From positions 1,488,001 through 1,552,000 of the forward strand of contig NZ_CP064939.1 of assembly GCF_015679185.1 (NCBI RefSeq): a DNA stretch of 64,000 nt. The letters are read 5' to 3'. Each line of letters begins with the position of its first letter. Positions within the stretch are counted from its first letter, which is position 1. Source of the DNA: Pedobacter endophyticus. Its GTDB lineage: Bacteria > Bacteroidota > Bacteroidia > Sphingobacteriales > Sphingobacteriaceae. This document shows positions 1 through 8,317 of the stretch, piece after piece. The position numbers were made by a program, and so were the translations under genes. Below the pieces are notes generated by a model, which saw nothing but the letters and a program-made list of their open reading frames with translations, was not told the DNA's origin and did not search any database.

Positions 1-402
1 ACGGCTTATCTTGCCTTTTATGCCGTAACCTGCGGCTTCAGCGCCTATTACTTTTTTAAGTTTTACAGGTTCTATAAAAACTCGTACGATATGAGTATGG
101 ACAGCCGAAAAAATATTCTTTGGTTTTATTATGAAATGAAACTGAATATCGAGCTTTATAAGGCGCTAACCTACATTATTGCCTTTATCGGAATCGCCTT
201 TCTTGCCACCCTTCTATTTATCGAAAAATTTTATGTTTTTAATAAGATCGTAAGCAAGCTTTCTACTTTTTATTTACTCGTAAACTGCTTTGTAACCATT
301 TTGTTTATTGGCGTAATTACCGAACTCTGGGCTTGGTATTACTACGGAAAACATTTAAAAAAAGTTAAAAAAATAGTCGATGAACTCGATTCTGAGGTTT
401 AG
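1..402 (+). CDS. Membrane protein, C-terminal part (cut by window start)
   Basis: The reading frame is open from the first base and ends with TAG at 400-402, so the true start lies upstream of the window. The visible 133 residues are rich in aromatic residues and contain at least two hydrophobic stretches, around residues 57-75 and 92-112, with a basic, lysine-rich tail after the last one. This pattern suggests a small integral inner-membrane protein. An internal ATG at 91 would give 103 residues, but the upstream frame has the same composition and no stop, so I read it as part of the same gene. I recognise no family and propose no function. Confidence 0.6.
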   Translation, partial: TAYLAFYAVTCGFSAYYFFKFYRFYKNSYDMSMDSRKNILWFYYEMKLNIELYKALTYIIAFIGIAFLATLLFIEKFYVFNKIVSKLSTFYLLVNCFVTILFIGVITELWAWYYYGKHLKKVKKIVDELDSEV

Positions 403-570
403 GCCCCGATGTTAGCTTTTTCATCATTACCTTACCTTGGAAATCCATGTTTTTTCGGCGGTCATTAATAGTGCATTAGCCCGTTTTTTCTGCATAAATC
501 GCACAGATTTAAAAAGATTTCATCGCCGCACATCTTTTTATTATCTGCGAAAAATAAGCCGGCTATTGAT

Positions 571-578
571 TAATTTTG
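571..578 (+). promoter_or_regulatory. Bacteroidota -7 element upstream of MFS gene
   Basis: TAATTTTG matches the Bacteroidota -7 consensus TAnnTTTG and lies 16 bases before the ATG at 595, which would give a very short leader. No clear TTTG -33 box is visible at the usual distance, so this is a partial match. Confidence 0.4.
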
Positions 579-594
579 GTGCTCAGAAACGATC

Positions 595-1827
595 ATGTTT
601 AAACCTATCCTTAATACCTATAAAGCTTCATTTAGCGGACTAACCAGAGAAACCTGGCTTTTGAGCAGTGTAATGATGTTTAACAGGTTTGGAAGCATGG
701 CCGTTCCGTTTATGGGCCTTTATGTTACCCAAAGCTTGCACCGTTCAGAAACCGACGCCGGGTTAATTATTACACTTTTCGGGGTAGGTTCAATTCTCGG
801 TTCGCTTACCGGGGGCAAACTTACCGATGTTATTGGCTTTAGGCCAGTACAAATACTATCATCAATAATTGGCGGCTTACTTTTTATTCTTTTTTCAACC
901 ATCGATCATTTTTTTACACTTTGCCTGTTGGCTGTCGTCATCAGCTTTTTTTCAGAAGCCTTTAGGCCAGCCAATTTCACCGCCGTAGCGCACTACGCTA
1001 AAAAAAAGAACATCACACGAGCCTATTCATTAAACAGGTTGGCAACCAATATCGGCTGGTCGGCAGGGATTAGCATGGCCGGAATAATTGCGTCAATCAA
1101 TTACAAATTGCTCTTTATTGTTGAGGGCGGCGTGAGCATTCTGGTTGGCCTTTCTATACTTTTCTTGCTCCCAAAGGTGAAGGGATTTATAAAGACTGCT
1201 AAAGCGAACCGCAGCACAATGGTGATTAAAAAGCCCTGGCAAGATCCTTTTTACATCAAATTTATCCTCATCACCACTATTTTTATCACTTCCGCATTTC
1301 TAATGTTTAGGGTTGTTCCTGTATTTTTTAAAGAACAATGGCACATTAACGAAGCCGCAATCGGTGTAATTATCGGTTTAAACGGCGCTATAATTGCCCT
1401 ATTCGAAATGGTTATGATCAATAAGATCGAAAACAGAAGATCGCCAATTTTTTTCATCATTATCGGTGCCATTTTGTTTGCGGTTTCCTATCTTATACTG
1501 AGCGTACCCTTTGCCCTACACGTAACCATGGCCGTGCTTACCGTTGTTATTTTTACCATCGGCGAAATGTTCGTTTTGCCATTTATTAACACCGTTGTAA
1601 TTAACAGCAGTAACGAACATAACCGCGGCCTATACGCTGCTGGCTACACCCTAAGCTGGTCAATTGCCCAGGTTTTAGGCCCATTAAGCGGCTTTTTTAT
1701 CGCGAAGCATCTTGGCTACAACATGCTATGGTTTGGCGAAGCCTGCATTTTGTTGCTCTGCGCTTACGCCTTCAGTATGCTCGGAAAAGCGAGTGTCAAG
1801 GCCATTTTAAATACCGATCAGGCATAA
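595..1827 (+). CDS. MFS transporter (drug/metabolite exporter type)
   Basis: A 410-residue protein with about twelve hydrophobic segments, the usual size of a major facilitator. The loop after the second segment reads GGKLTDVIGFRPV, a good match to MFS motif A (GxLaDrxGrkxx), and a second half with its own set of membrane segments follows a basic central loop near residues 195-210. Together these support a proton-driven transporter of the inner membrane, closest in look to the multidrug-efflux side of the superfamily. The substrate cannot be read from the sequence. It stands alone, with a candidate -7 promoter just upstream and no co-directional neighbour. Confidence 0.85.
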   Translation: MFKPILNTYKASFSGLTRETWLLSSVMMFNRFGSMAVPFMGLYVTQSLHRSETDAGLIITLFGVGSILGSLTGGKLTDVIGFRPVQILSSIIGGLLFILFSTIDHFFTLCLLAVVISFFSEAFRPANFTAVAHYAKKKNITRAYSLNRLATNIGWSAGISMAGIIASINYKLLFIVEGGVSILVGLSILFLLPKVKGFIKTAKANRSTMVIKKPWQDPFYIKFILITTIFITSAFLMFRVVPVFFKEQWHINEAAIGVIIGLNGAIIALFEMVMINKIENRRSPIFFIIIGAILFAVSYLILSVPFALHVTMAVLTVVIFTIGEMFVLPFINTVVINSSNEHNRGLYAAGYTLSWSIAQVLGPLSGFFIAKHLGYNMLWFGEACILLLCAYAFSMLGKASVKAILNTDQA

Positions 1828-1920
1828 AAAAAGGAATAAGCAGTTCGCCTATCCCTTCCATTTAATAGCAGTGCAATTACGATTATATTAGTTGAAACAT
1901 AATCGTTTTTTGTAGAAAAT

Positions 1921-2098
1921 GAGCGTTCTGGAACCTTTGGCCGGCCGCAGTCCCGCTATTAACCATAGTCCTCGCTTTGCCAGGCGCTCCATGCCCTACT
2001 GGCTCCGGGCTATTTGGCGCTATCGGGTTTAAAAACAGTGGAAACCAACCCTGAACGAGCATTAAAAATTACCGACAGAACGACCGCTGCATGAACGT
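1921..2098. other. Gap with possible degenerate intergenic repeat
   Basis: The gap between two convergent genes (MFS and GH43) is GC-richer than its surroundings. It contains the pieces tcccgctatt and gctatcgggtttaaaaacagtg, which look like the two ends of a degenerate dispersed repeat. I see no gene here. The assignment rests on general appearance only. Confidence 0.25.
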
Positions 2099-3079
2099 TT
2101 ACTTAACTTTTTGTGCTTTTACGCCCTCATTCGTAATCTTTACAGGCAGAATTTTTCCATCCGCATCAAATTTCATCTCATCAATACACGTAGCTCTGTG
2201 GTTTCCGTCAGTTTCCGTTAATGGGCGGCGATGATAAACAATATAATATGTACCCTTTTTTTCGTTAATAATGAGCGAATTATGACCTGCGCCTGTTGCA
2301 ATTGCAGGATCTTGTTTCAAAATTACACCCTCACGTTTAAAAGGTCCGAACGGCGAATCGCTAACCGCGTACGCCACAGCATAATCAGGGCCAGTCCAAC
2401 CACCTTCGCTCCACATAAAGTAGTATTTGCCATTTTTGATAAACATGTAAGGCCCTTCAACATATTTATCAGGTGTTATTTCCTTAAAAATTGTTCCGTC
2501 GGGAAAAGGCACGAAGCCCGAGAAATCGTTATTCAACTTCGCAATGTTGCAGTGTCTCCATCCACCGTAAATTAAATAGTATTGGCCGTCTTTATCTTTA
2601 AATACAAACTGGTCAATTGGTTGCGCACCATTATGAAATTTATCAACCAGTGGCTTACCCAAATGATCTTTATAAGGCCCTTCGGGCTTATCGGCTACTG
2701 CTACACCAATACCGCCGATTTCATTATCACTTTGAATATCGTTTGCGCCGAAAAACAGGTAGTATTTTTTATCTTTTTGAACAATTGCTGGCGCCCACAT
2801 GGCTTTATTTGCCCATTTAATGGCTGCCGTATCTACAATGTGCGGGTGCTTTTTCCAATTTACCAGGTCGTCAGAAGAGAAAGCATCCAAAAAAACCTGC
2901 TCTTTGTACTTGGCCGAATAGGTCGGATAAACCCAGTACTTATTGTTAAAAATTGCAGCGTCCGGATCTGCGTACCAACCCGGAAATATTGGGTTTCCAG
3001 ATTGCTTAATCGTTTTACTACTTTGAGCAAAAGCACCAAGGCCCGCTACAAGTAAAAGAGATGATAAGATGTATTTCAT
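2099..3079 (-). CDS. Glycoside hydrolase family 43 (arabinan/xylan-active)
   Basis: A 326-residue secreted enzyme with a signal peptide (about residues 1-18, ending GAFAQ). It has the five-bladed GH43 catalytic layout: Asp38 in YADPD (general base), Asp156 in QPIDQ (pKa modulator), Glu208 in YVEGP (general acid) and His266 in GAGHNS. The family includes arabinanases, arabinofuranosidases and beta-xylosidases acting by inversion. The single-domain size suits an exo- or endo-acting arabinan/xylan enzyme in the periplasm, but the exact bond cannot be read. No SusC/SusD genes lie next to it, so it is an orphan enzyme, not part of a visible PUL. Confidence 0.88.
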   Translation of the reverse strand: MKYILSSLLLVAGLGAFAQSSKTIKQSGNPIFPGWYADPDAAIFNNKYWVYPTYSAKYKEQVFLDAFSSDDLVNWKKHPHIVDTAAIKWANKAMWAPAIVQKDKKYYLFFGANDIQSDNEIGGIGVAVADKPEGPYKDHLGKPLVDKFHNGAQPIDQFVFKDKDGQYYLIYGGWRHCNIAKLNNDFSGFVPFPDGTIFKEITPDKYVEGPYMFIKNGKYYFMWSEGGWTGPDYAVAYAVSDSPFGPFKREGVILKQDPAIATGAGHNSLIINEKKGTYYIVYHRRPLTETDGNHRATCIDEMKFDADGKILPVKITNEGVKAQKVK

Positions 3080-3160
3080 GGGTACAATTTAGCAAAAATT
3101 ATGATTTCTAGAAATTATACCGAATGGTTCGGTTTGCGCAAGTTGTAGTCGCGGCGATAA

Positions 3161-3405
3161 GCAGATTCAAAGATTTCTCCTCCAAAGGAGCTCCTGCGGA
3201 GCGCTTCGGTCGAAATAACGACTCCTCTAAGATATTCTTCTAAAAAATAACGTCATTCACATTGATTTTATTCCAATAATTACCCCTCAGGATGACAGCG
3301 TTTAAAAAAACATCCGACGAATAGCTGCAAAGTGCTCGATATTCATCGGCTGACTAAATGCAGAGGCAGATTCAAAGATTTCTCCGCTTCGGTCGAAATG
3401 ACGGG
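3161..3405. repeat. Direct copies of a short dispersed repeat
   Basis: GCAGATTCAAAGATTTCTCC occurs at 3161-3180 and again at 3366-3385. Each is followed soon after by GCTTCGGTCGAAAT and ACG. The first copy has an extra insert containing the small palindrome aaggagctcc. The surrounding 416-base gap (3080-3495) holds these plus two hairpins listed separately, and no gene that I can see. Confidence 0.6.
3311..3355. repeat. Hairpin repeat, degenerate copy (CATCCGATGAATA family)
   Basis: Arms catccgacgaata and tattcatcggctgact flank a short loop. This is a weaker member of the hairpin family whose best copies lie at 3414-3461, 24518-24565 and 56917-57197. Confidence 0.6.
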
Positions 3406-3413
3406 CTCAGAAA

Positions 3414-3461
3414 AGTCATCCGATGAATAGCAGCGAACCGCCTATTATTCATCGGATGACT
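3414..3461. repeat. Hairpin repeat (CATCCGATGAATA family)
   Basis: AGTCATCCGATGAATA and ATTCATCGGATGACT form a long, perfectly paired stem around a loop of about 15 bases. It lies 35 bases downstream of the M20 dipeptidase stop codon, where it could act as a transcript end or a stabilising 3' structure. It lacks a T-run. Confidence 0.8.
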
Positions 3462-3495
3462 ACATAAAGGCCGTTATCGGCTAACGCTCCTGGTT

Positions 3496-4866
3496 TTATT
3501 TACTCAATTCAGCAAAGTATTTGTGAAAGAGTGGTAAAGTTTCGATGCCTTTATAATAGTTGTAAATATCGTATTTCTCGTTTGGCGAATGCAGCGCATC
3601 GCTATCTAAACCGAAGCCAAAAAGCACTGATTTAATCCCTAAAACATCTTCGAACAAGGCCACAATCGGAATACTGCCGCCACCACGTGTCGGAATTGCT
3701 TTTTTGCCAAAACTAGCCTCAATGGCCTTTTCAGCCGCTTGATAAGCCACACTATCGGTTGGTGTAACTACGGGCTCGCCACCGTGATGAGGCGTTACTT
3801 TTACCTTAACATTTTTAGGTGCAATGCTTTCGAAATGCTTTGCAAAAATTTCGGCAATTTCTTCTGAACTTTGATTTGGCACTAAACGCATCGAAATTTT
3901 AGCGTTGGCCTTACTTGGCAATACGGTTTTGGCACCTTCGCCGATGTAGCCGCTCCAAATTCCGTTAACCTCTAAAGTAGGTCGCGTTCCGGTACGTTCT
4001 AAAGTCGAATATCCTTTTTCGCCCCAAACTTCTTCAATATCAAGATCCTTTTTGTATTCTGCCTCATCATAAGGTGCAGAATTTAAGGCGTTTTTTTCCT
4101 CCTCTGTCAATTCAACAACTTTATCATAGAACGCCGGGATGGTAATGTGGTTATTTTCATCGTGTAAAGAAGCAATCATTTTACATAAAATAGTAGCCGG
4201 ATTAGCTACCGCACCACCATAAACACCCGAATGTAAATCGCGATTGGGTCCCACCACTTCTACTTCCATATAAGCTAAGCCACGCAGGCCGGTTTCGATT
4301 GATGGATGCTCCATGCTAATCATCGAAGTATCAGAAATAAGTACCACATCGGCTTTTAACCGCTCAGCGTTTGCCTTAACAAAAATGCCAAGGTTGGCAG
4401 AGCCTACTTCTTCTTCGCCCTCGATCATAAACTTAACGTTGCAAGCCAACGTATTGGTTTCCATCATCAATTCAAATGCCTTGACGTGCATGTAAAACTG
4501 ACCTTTATCATCGCAAGCGCCACGGGCGTATATTTTCCCATCGCGAACGGTGGGTTCAAACGGAGGGGTATGCCACAATTCCAACGGATCTGCGGGTTGA
4601 ACATCGTAATGACCATAAATTAAAACGGTTGGTAAAGATGCATCTACAATCTTCTCGCCATAAACAATTGGGTAACCTGCAGTTGGGCAAATCTCTACAT
4701 GATCTGCACCGGCATCCTTTAATTTTTGTGCAACGTAATCGGCAGTTTTTAAAACATCACCTTTATATTTCGGATCAGCACTAACCGATGGAAAACGCAG
4801 TAGTTCGAACAGCTCATCTAAAAAGCGTTGTTTGTGCGTTTCTACATAATTTTTAATCTCTTGCAT
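3496..4866 (-). CDS. M20 family dipeptidase (CNDP-like metallopeptidase)
   Basis: A 456-residue cytosolic metallo-dipeptidase. Its active-site order matches the carnosinase/CNDP branch of M20: His86 and Asp88 in YGHYDVQP, bridging Asp119 in GACDDKG, Glu152-Glu153 in EGEEEVGS, the Asp in LISDTS, and the C-terminal His in LHSPNE. The lid/dimerisation domain lies between the two catalytic halves. I chose the ATG at 4866 over a GTG at 4923 because the homology starts there and because TATATTTG, a -7 promoter element, sits at 4883-4890 inside the longer version. The enzyme would hydrolyse dipeptides; the exact preference is not visible. Confidence 0.92.
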   Translation of the reverse strand: MQEIKNYVETHKQRFLDELFELLRFPSVSADPKYKGDVLKTADYVAQKLKDAGADHVEICPTAGYPIVYGEKIVDASLPTVLIYGHYDVQPADPLELWHTPPFEPTVRDGKIYARGACDDKGQFYMHVKAFELMMETNTLACNVKFMIEGEEEVGSANLGIFVKANAERLKADVVLISDTSMISMEHPSIETGLRGLAYMEVEVVGPNRDLHSGVYGGAVANPATILCKMIASLHDENNHITIPAFYDKVVELTEEEKNALNSAPYDEAEYKKDLDIEEVWGEKGYSTLERTGTRPTLEVNGIWSGYIGEGAKTVLPSKANAKISMRLVPNQSSEEIAEIFAKHFESIAPKNVKVKVTPHHGGEPVVTPTDSVAYQAAEKAIEASFGKKAIPTRGGGSIPIVALFEDVLGIKSVLFGFGLDSDALHSPNEKYDIYNYYKGIETLPLFHKYFAELSK

Positions 4867-4882
4867 AACAAATGAATTTGCA

Positions 4883-4890
4883 CAAATATA
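4883..4890 (-). promoter_or_regulatory. Bacteroidota -7 element for M20 dipeptidase
   Basis: Read on the minus strand the bases are TATATTTG, an exact TAnnTTTG match, 16 bases before the chosen ATG at 4866. No TTTG box is seen at the -33 distance. Confidence 0.45.
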
Positions 4891-4990
4891 GGGTTTTAAT
4901 GTAAAAGCGATTTTGTAATTCACGCTAAGGAACGTAACAAAAGCCTAAAAAATTTATCATATTGCAAATCAATTTATCTTAACTCTAAAC

Positions 4991-5530
4991 ATGTCTGCCG
5001 AAACCTTTACAAACGAAGCTATCGATATTGATGCGCTGCCCAAATACGAAGAAATTTTGTTGAATAAGCCTCATCGGGATTACCTGAAGATCATATTTAT
5101 CGGTTTTACGATCTATTTCGTCGTTTTTGGTGTTGCAGTCGGTTTAGGCGTAACTTTTATCGACGAACTTAAGCCGCATGCCCTTTTAATCTTCTTGGTA
5201 TATGTTGGCTTTATGGCATTATTGATTTTGCTTTTGGTTGCAGGTTTTAAAAAACGAGGCTACGCAATCAGAACGAAGGATGTAATTTACAAAAGTGGAA
5301 TTATTGCAGAGTCGACAACGATTGTTCCGCTCAACCGGATTCAGCATATAGAGCTCAATGAGGGGGTTTTTTCGAGGATGTTCAAAGTTGGCACCTTACA
5401 GCTATTTAGTGCTGGCGGACAAAGCGGGCATTTGAACATTGCGGGCATACCGATTGAACAGGCAAAAGGCATTAGAGATTTGCTTTTAAAGCAACTTGAG
5501 GGATTAGACAACCAACCGACGGATTTGTAA
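4991..5530 (+). CDS. Bacterial PH-domain membrane protein (YdbS-like)
   Basis: A 179-residue protein with two membrane segments (about 32-55 and 64-85) followed by a bPH_2/DUF304 domain (about 89-170) that contains the typical run VPLNRIQHIE. It resembles Bacillus YdbS. Its stop codon is directly followed by the start codon of the larger PH-domain gene, so the two are co-translated and probably form one membrane complex, as YdbS-YdbT do. In Bacillus the pair has been linked to resistance to a bacteriocin-like toxin. Its role here is unknown. Confidence 0.82.
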   Translation: MSAETFTNEAIDIDALPKYEEILLNKPHRDYLKIIFIGFTIYFVVFGVAVGLGVTFIDELKPHALLIFLVYVGFMALLILLLVAGFKKRGYAIRTKDVIYKSGIIAESTTIVPLNRIQHIELNEGVFSRMFKVGTLQLFSAGGQSGHLNIAGIPIEQAKGIRDLLLKQLEGLDNQPTDL

Positions 5531-7030
5531 ATGGAAAGAGATTTTAGCAAGCCGCAAAGAGAATCGGCTTTTGGTATTATTATAATGGCCGCACACACCG
5601 TGCTAAAAGTTGGCAGGGCGCTCTTCTTTTTCCTGATTTATGCCTTCGTAAAAATGAGCGCCAGCAATGCGGCTTATGTATTGCTTGGTGCAGCAGTTAT
5701 CTTTGTGTTGTGCGTAATTTACGGCTACCTCTGGTATTTGAAGTTCACCTTCTTTTTAGATAAAGAGAAGGAGGAATTTGTGATCAATAAGGGTGTTTTA
5801 AACCGCGACCAGGTGATTATTCAACTGGATAAAATTCAGCAGGTAAACATTAACCAAAATGTGTTGCAGAAAATTATTGGCGTTTATGGCCTGAAGATCG
5901 ACACGGCGGGCGCAAATGGCGAGGAAGTGAGCATCAGGGCGATAGATGAAGCTTCGGCCTACAATTTAAGGGAGCATTTGTTGGGTAAATCGCTTCATGA
6001 GGAAGCAGAAAAGACTGAGCTTAACCCGGCAAAAACAGATGTTCCGTTATTGAGGATCAGTACCTGGACTTTGTTTAAGGTTGGCCTAACCTCTAATTAT
6101 GGGCGAAGCCTGGCCATTATACTGGCTTTTATGTTCTATATCATGCAGGAGGCCAGGCACATTATGGATTTGTTTGAAATTGATAAGGATTATGTGAAAA
6201 ATGCCATGCTCGGTATTACGGCGCTATTTTCGGTAGCTGTGGTGGTGGCGGTGTTACTGGCCATTTTACTTATTTTTAATTTAGCGAGAACCTTTTACAA
6301 ATATTTTGAACTCGAAATTATTCAACACCCGCACTCGCTGCTCCTCTCTTCGGGCTTAATTGCCAAAAAAAGTACATTAATTAGCCCGAGCAAGGTGCAG
6401 ATCACTACTTTTAGCCAGAATTATTTTCAAAGAAAGTTAAACTTACTTAATATTAATTTGAGGCAGGCGCATTTTGGACAAAGCAAAGACGGCAAAGAAA
6501 TGCAGGGAAATACGCTGGAGATTGTTGGTTGTAATGCTGGCGAACGCGATGAGCTGTTGAAAATGATTTTGGGCCAGATCCCTAAAACAGACAAAACTTT
6601 CATCCCCGATTGGCGCTTTTTAAATCTGCCCGTCTTTTTTAAACTGGTGTTGCCGGTTGCGCTTTTCTTAGTTATCGCATTGAATGTTCCTGAGATTAAA
6701 CCGTTTATCGGCTTCGCAATAGCATATATAGCGATCGGCTTTGCAATGATCTACATCAGTTACCGCAAGCACCGATTGGCAGTTAACCAGAATTTCATTA
6801 TCAAAACGAGCGGTATCTGGGATATCTCGAACGAAATTATACAGCCCAACAAAATACAGGCCATTACCACTTCGCAATATCCCTGGCATAAAGGTGTAGA
6901 TGTGGGCCATTTATGTCTCCATACCGCAGCAGGGCAAATTCGCTTCAAGTATGGAAATTACACGCAAATTAAACAACTGGTAAATTATTGGTTGTATCAG
7001 GTTGAAAGCGGAAACGAAAATTGGATGTAG
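5531..7030 (+). CDS. Bacterial PH-domain membrane protein (YdbT-like)
   Basis: A 499-residue membrane protein with three bPH_2/DUF304 units at roughly residues 60-150, 265-345 and 415-490, each preceded by paired hydrophobic segments. The units carry the family signature of a hydrophobic strand followed by a Lys/Gln-Ile-Gln turn (LDKIQQVNI, PSKVQITTF, PNKIQAITT). It starts on the base after the stop of the YdbS-like gene, which points to strict co-expression. It is probably an inner-membrane partner of that protein. The molecular function of this family remains poorly defined. Confidence 0.82.
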   Translation: MERDFSKPQRESAFGIIIMAAHTVLKVGRALFFFLIYAFVKMSASNAAYVLLGAAVIFVLCVIYGYLWYLKFTFFLDKEKEEFVINKGVLNRDQVIIQLDKIQQVNINQNVLQKIIGVYGLKIDTAGANGEEVSIRAIDEASAYNLREHLLGKSLHEEAEKTELNPAKTDVPLLRISTWTLFKVGLTSNYGRSLAIILAFMFYIMQEARHIMDLFEIDKDYVKNAMLGITALFSVAVVVAVLLAILLIFNLARTFYKYFELEIIQHPHSLLLSSGLIAKKSTLISPSKVQITTFSQNYFQRKLNLLNINLRQAHFGQSKDGKEMQGNTLEIVGCNAGERDELLKMILGQIPKTDKTFIPDWRFLNLPVFFKLVLPVALFLVIALNVPEIKPFIGFAIAYIAIGFAMIYISYRKHRLAVNQNFIIKTSGIWDISNEIIQPNKIQAITTSQYPWHKGVDVGHLCLHTAAGQIRFKYGNYTQIKQLVNYWLYQVESGNENWM

Positions 7031-7046
7031 TTTGAAGTCCGAGTTT

Positions 7047-7074
7047 GGAGTCTTGAGTCCGGAGTCTTGAGTCT
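7047..7074. repeat. Two tandem 14-bp units
   Basis: GGAGTCTTGAGTCC at 7047-7060 is directly followed by GGAGTCTTGAGTCT at 7061-7074, with a degenerate GAGTTT piece before. It is a simple short tandem repeat in the gap after the YdbT-like gene. Confidence 0.7.
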
Positions 7075-7153
7075 CGACGCCTAAGACAAAACAAATGGCT
7101 AAAGATTACTGTTGCAATTCGCTTTGAAAACAGAACCAATTATTTTTCATTAA

Positions 7154-7185
7154 TTTGCATCAAGTTTTAAGCTAGATTAGTTTTG
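7154..7185 (+). promoter_or_regulatory. Promoter with -33 and -7 boxes for the GntR gene
   Basis: TTTG at 7154-7157 and TAGTTTTG at 7178-7185 are separated by 20 bases. This matches both boxes and the spacing of the Bacteroidota housekeeping promoter (TTTG, 19-21, TAnnTTTG). The ATG of the regulator follows 17 bases later. Confidence 0.65.
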
Positions 7186-7202
7186 TTTTATTCAGAAGGC
7201 GA

Positions 7203-7931
7203 ATGAAATTTTCGATAGACCACAAAAGCCCTGTTCCACTACACATTCAGGCAGAAGAATTACTTCGCGATTTGATTAAGGATCCGGAATATGCTACTAA
7301 GTTTCTGCCTAACGAAGTAGATATGGCCAAACAACTGGCTATTTCGAGAACCACTTTGCGGCAGGCGCTCAATAAACTGGTGTATGAGGGTCTGTTGATC
7401 AGGAAAAAAGGCATTGGCACTAAAGTAGCCCAGGTTTCGGTAAGTTCGAAATCGAACAACTGGCTCAGTTTTTCGCAAGAGATGCAAGCGAGGGGAATTC
7501 CGATCAAAAATTTCGAACTCCACATCAGCTGGGTACATCCCGACGAAAAACTTGCACACTTCTTCGACATTGGCACGGATAAAAAAGTGTTAAAACTCGA
7601 GCGCTTGCGGGGGCGTGCCGAAGGTCCGTTTGTGTATTTTATTTCTTACTTTCATCCACGCGTAGGCTTAACTGGTGATGAAGATTTTAAGCGGCCTTTG
7701 TATGAGATTCTGGAGAAAGACCACTCTGTTATTGCCAACCTATCAAAAGAGGAAATCAGCGCCAAAGAAGCCGATAAGTTTCTAGCCACTAAGCTCGAAA
7801 TTGAACCGGGCAAAGCATTGCTATTCAGAAAACGCTTCGTTTTTGACCAGGCAGACCGGCCGATTGAATACAACCTGGGTTATTACCGGGCCGATAGCTT
7901 TGTTTATACAGTAGAAAGTCGCAGAGATTAA
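7203..7931 (+). CDS. GntR-family transcriptional regulator (HutC/UTRA type)
   Basis: A 242-residue regulator. Residues about 5-72 form the GntR winged helix (SPVPLHIQAEELLRDLI, then MAKQLAISRTTLRQALNKL). Residues about 95-235 form the UTRA ligand-binding fold, ending in the usual EYNLGYYRAD motif. HutC-type members sense sugars or their phosphates, or histidine breakdown products. The effector here is not evident, and no adjacent catabolic gene runs with it. It has its own well-formed promoter and ends facing the small acidic-protein gene, with a hairpin between them. Confidence 0.88.
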   Translation: MKFSIDHKSPVPLHIQAEELLRDLIKDPEYATKFLPNEVDMAKQLAISRTTLRQALNKLVYEGLLIRKKGIGTKVAQVSVSSKSNNWLSFSQEMQARGIPIKNFELHISWVHPDEKLAHFFDIGTDKKVLKLERLRGRAEGPFVYFISYFHPRVGLTGDEDFKRPLYEILEKDHSVIANLSKEEISAKEADKFLATKLEIEPGKALLFRKRFVFDQADRPIEYNLGYYRADSFVYTVESRRD

Positions 7932-7937
7932 ATTGCC

Positions 7938-7967
7938 TAGCGCTGCTAGTGCCTCACTGCAGCGCTA
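7938..7967. terminator. Bidirectional terminator-like hairpin between convergent genes
   Basis: TAGCGCTGC (7938-7946) pairs perfectly with GCAGCGCTA (7959-7967) around a 12-base loop. It sits between the ends of the GntR gene and the minus-strand small gene and overlaps the latter's TAG stop. No T-run follows, so it is a structural inference. Confidence 0.5.
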
Positions 7968-8198
7968 AATCAAAGTGGTATCTTCTCCCTGATCGCGGCG
8001 CCCCTTATCGGTATTCCGGTTTTCGTGCCGCATATTTACATTTTCATCCGGCTGCCCTTCATCATCGAGATATTCACGCTCTAAAGCTTCGTTTACTTCA
8101 TCATCGCGGGTTACTTCTTTAAGTCCGTTGCCACCACGCTCGGTACCAGACGGCTTTCCTTTTGGTGTTTTTGATTTGTGGTTACTGTGCTGTGTCAT
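7965..8198 (-). CDS. Small hydrophilic charged protein, function unknown
   Basis: A 77-residue protein, nearly all charged or polar (many Asp, Glu, Arg, Lys, Gly, Asn), with no hydrophobic core and a basic N-terminus followed by an acidic middle. It looks intrinsically disordered. A purine-rich gaaag precedes the ATG by a few bases. Such small acidic proteins are common in Sphingobacteriaceae and resemble the one at 9442-9732 in composition only. I do not recognise a named family. It could be a general stress protein, but nothing in the sequence proves that. Confidence 0.55.
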   Translation of the reverse strand: MTQHSNHKSKTPKGKPSGTERGGNGLKEVTRDDEVNEALEREYLDDEGQPDENVNMRHENRNTDKGRRDQGEDTTLI

Positions 8199-8317
8199 AT
8201 TCTTTCATCAAGTTGAGTAGTTATCTAAATCGCAACTAAATGCCCTGTTATCTAATAGTGCATGTGCGTCAGTTTTTTTAAGCGGCTGTCGCAAAATGTT
8301 ATGTCATTAGCCGATGT

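Noticed and set aside
437-643. Plus-strand frame of 68 codons before the MFS gene
   Set aside because: Overlaps the MFS start and the promoter element, and runs through an imperfect inverted repeat; no plausible product.
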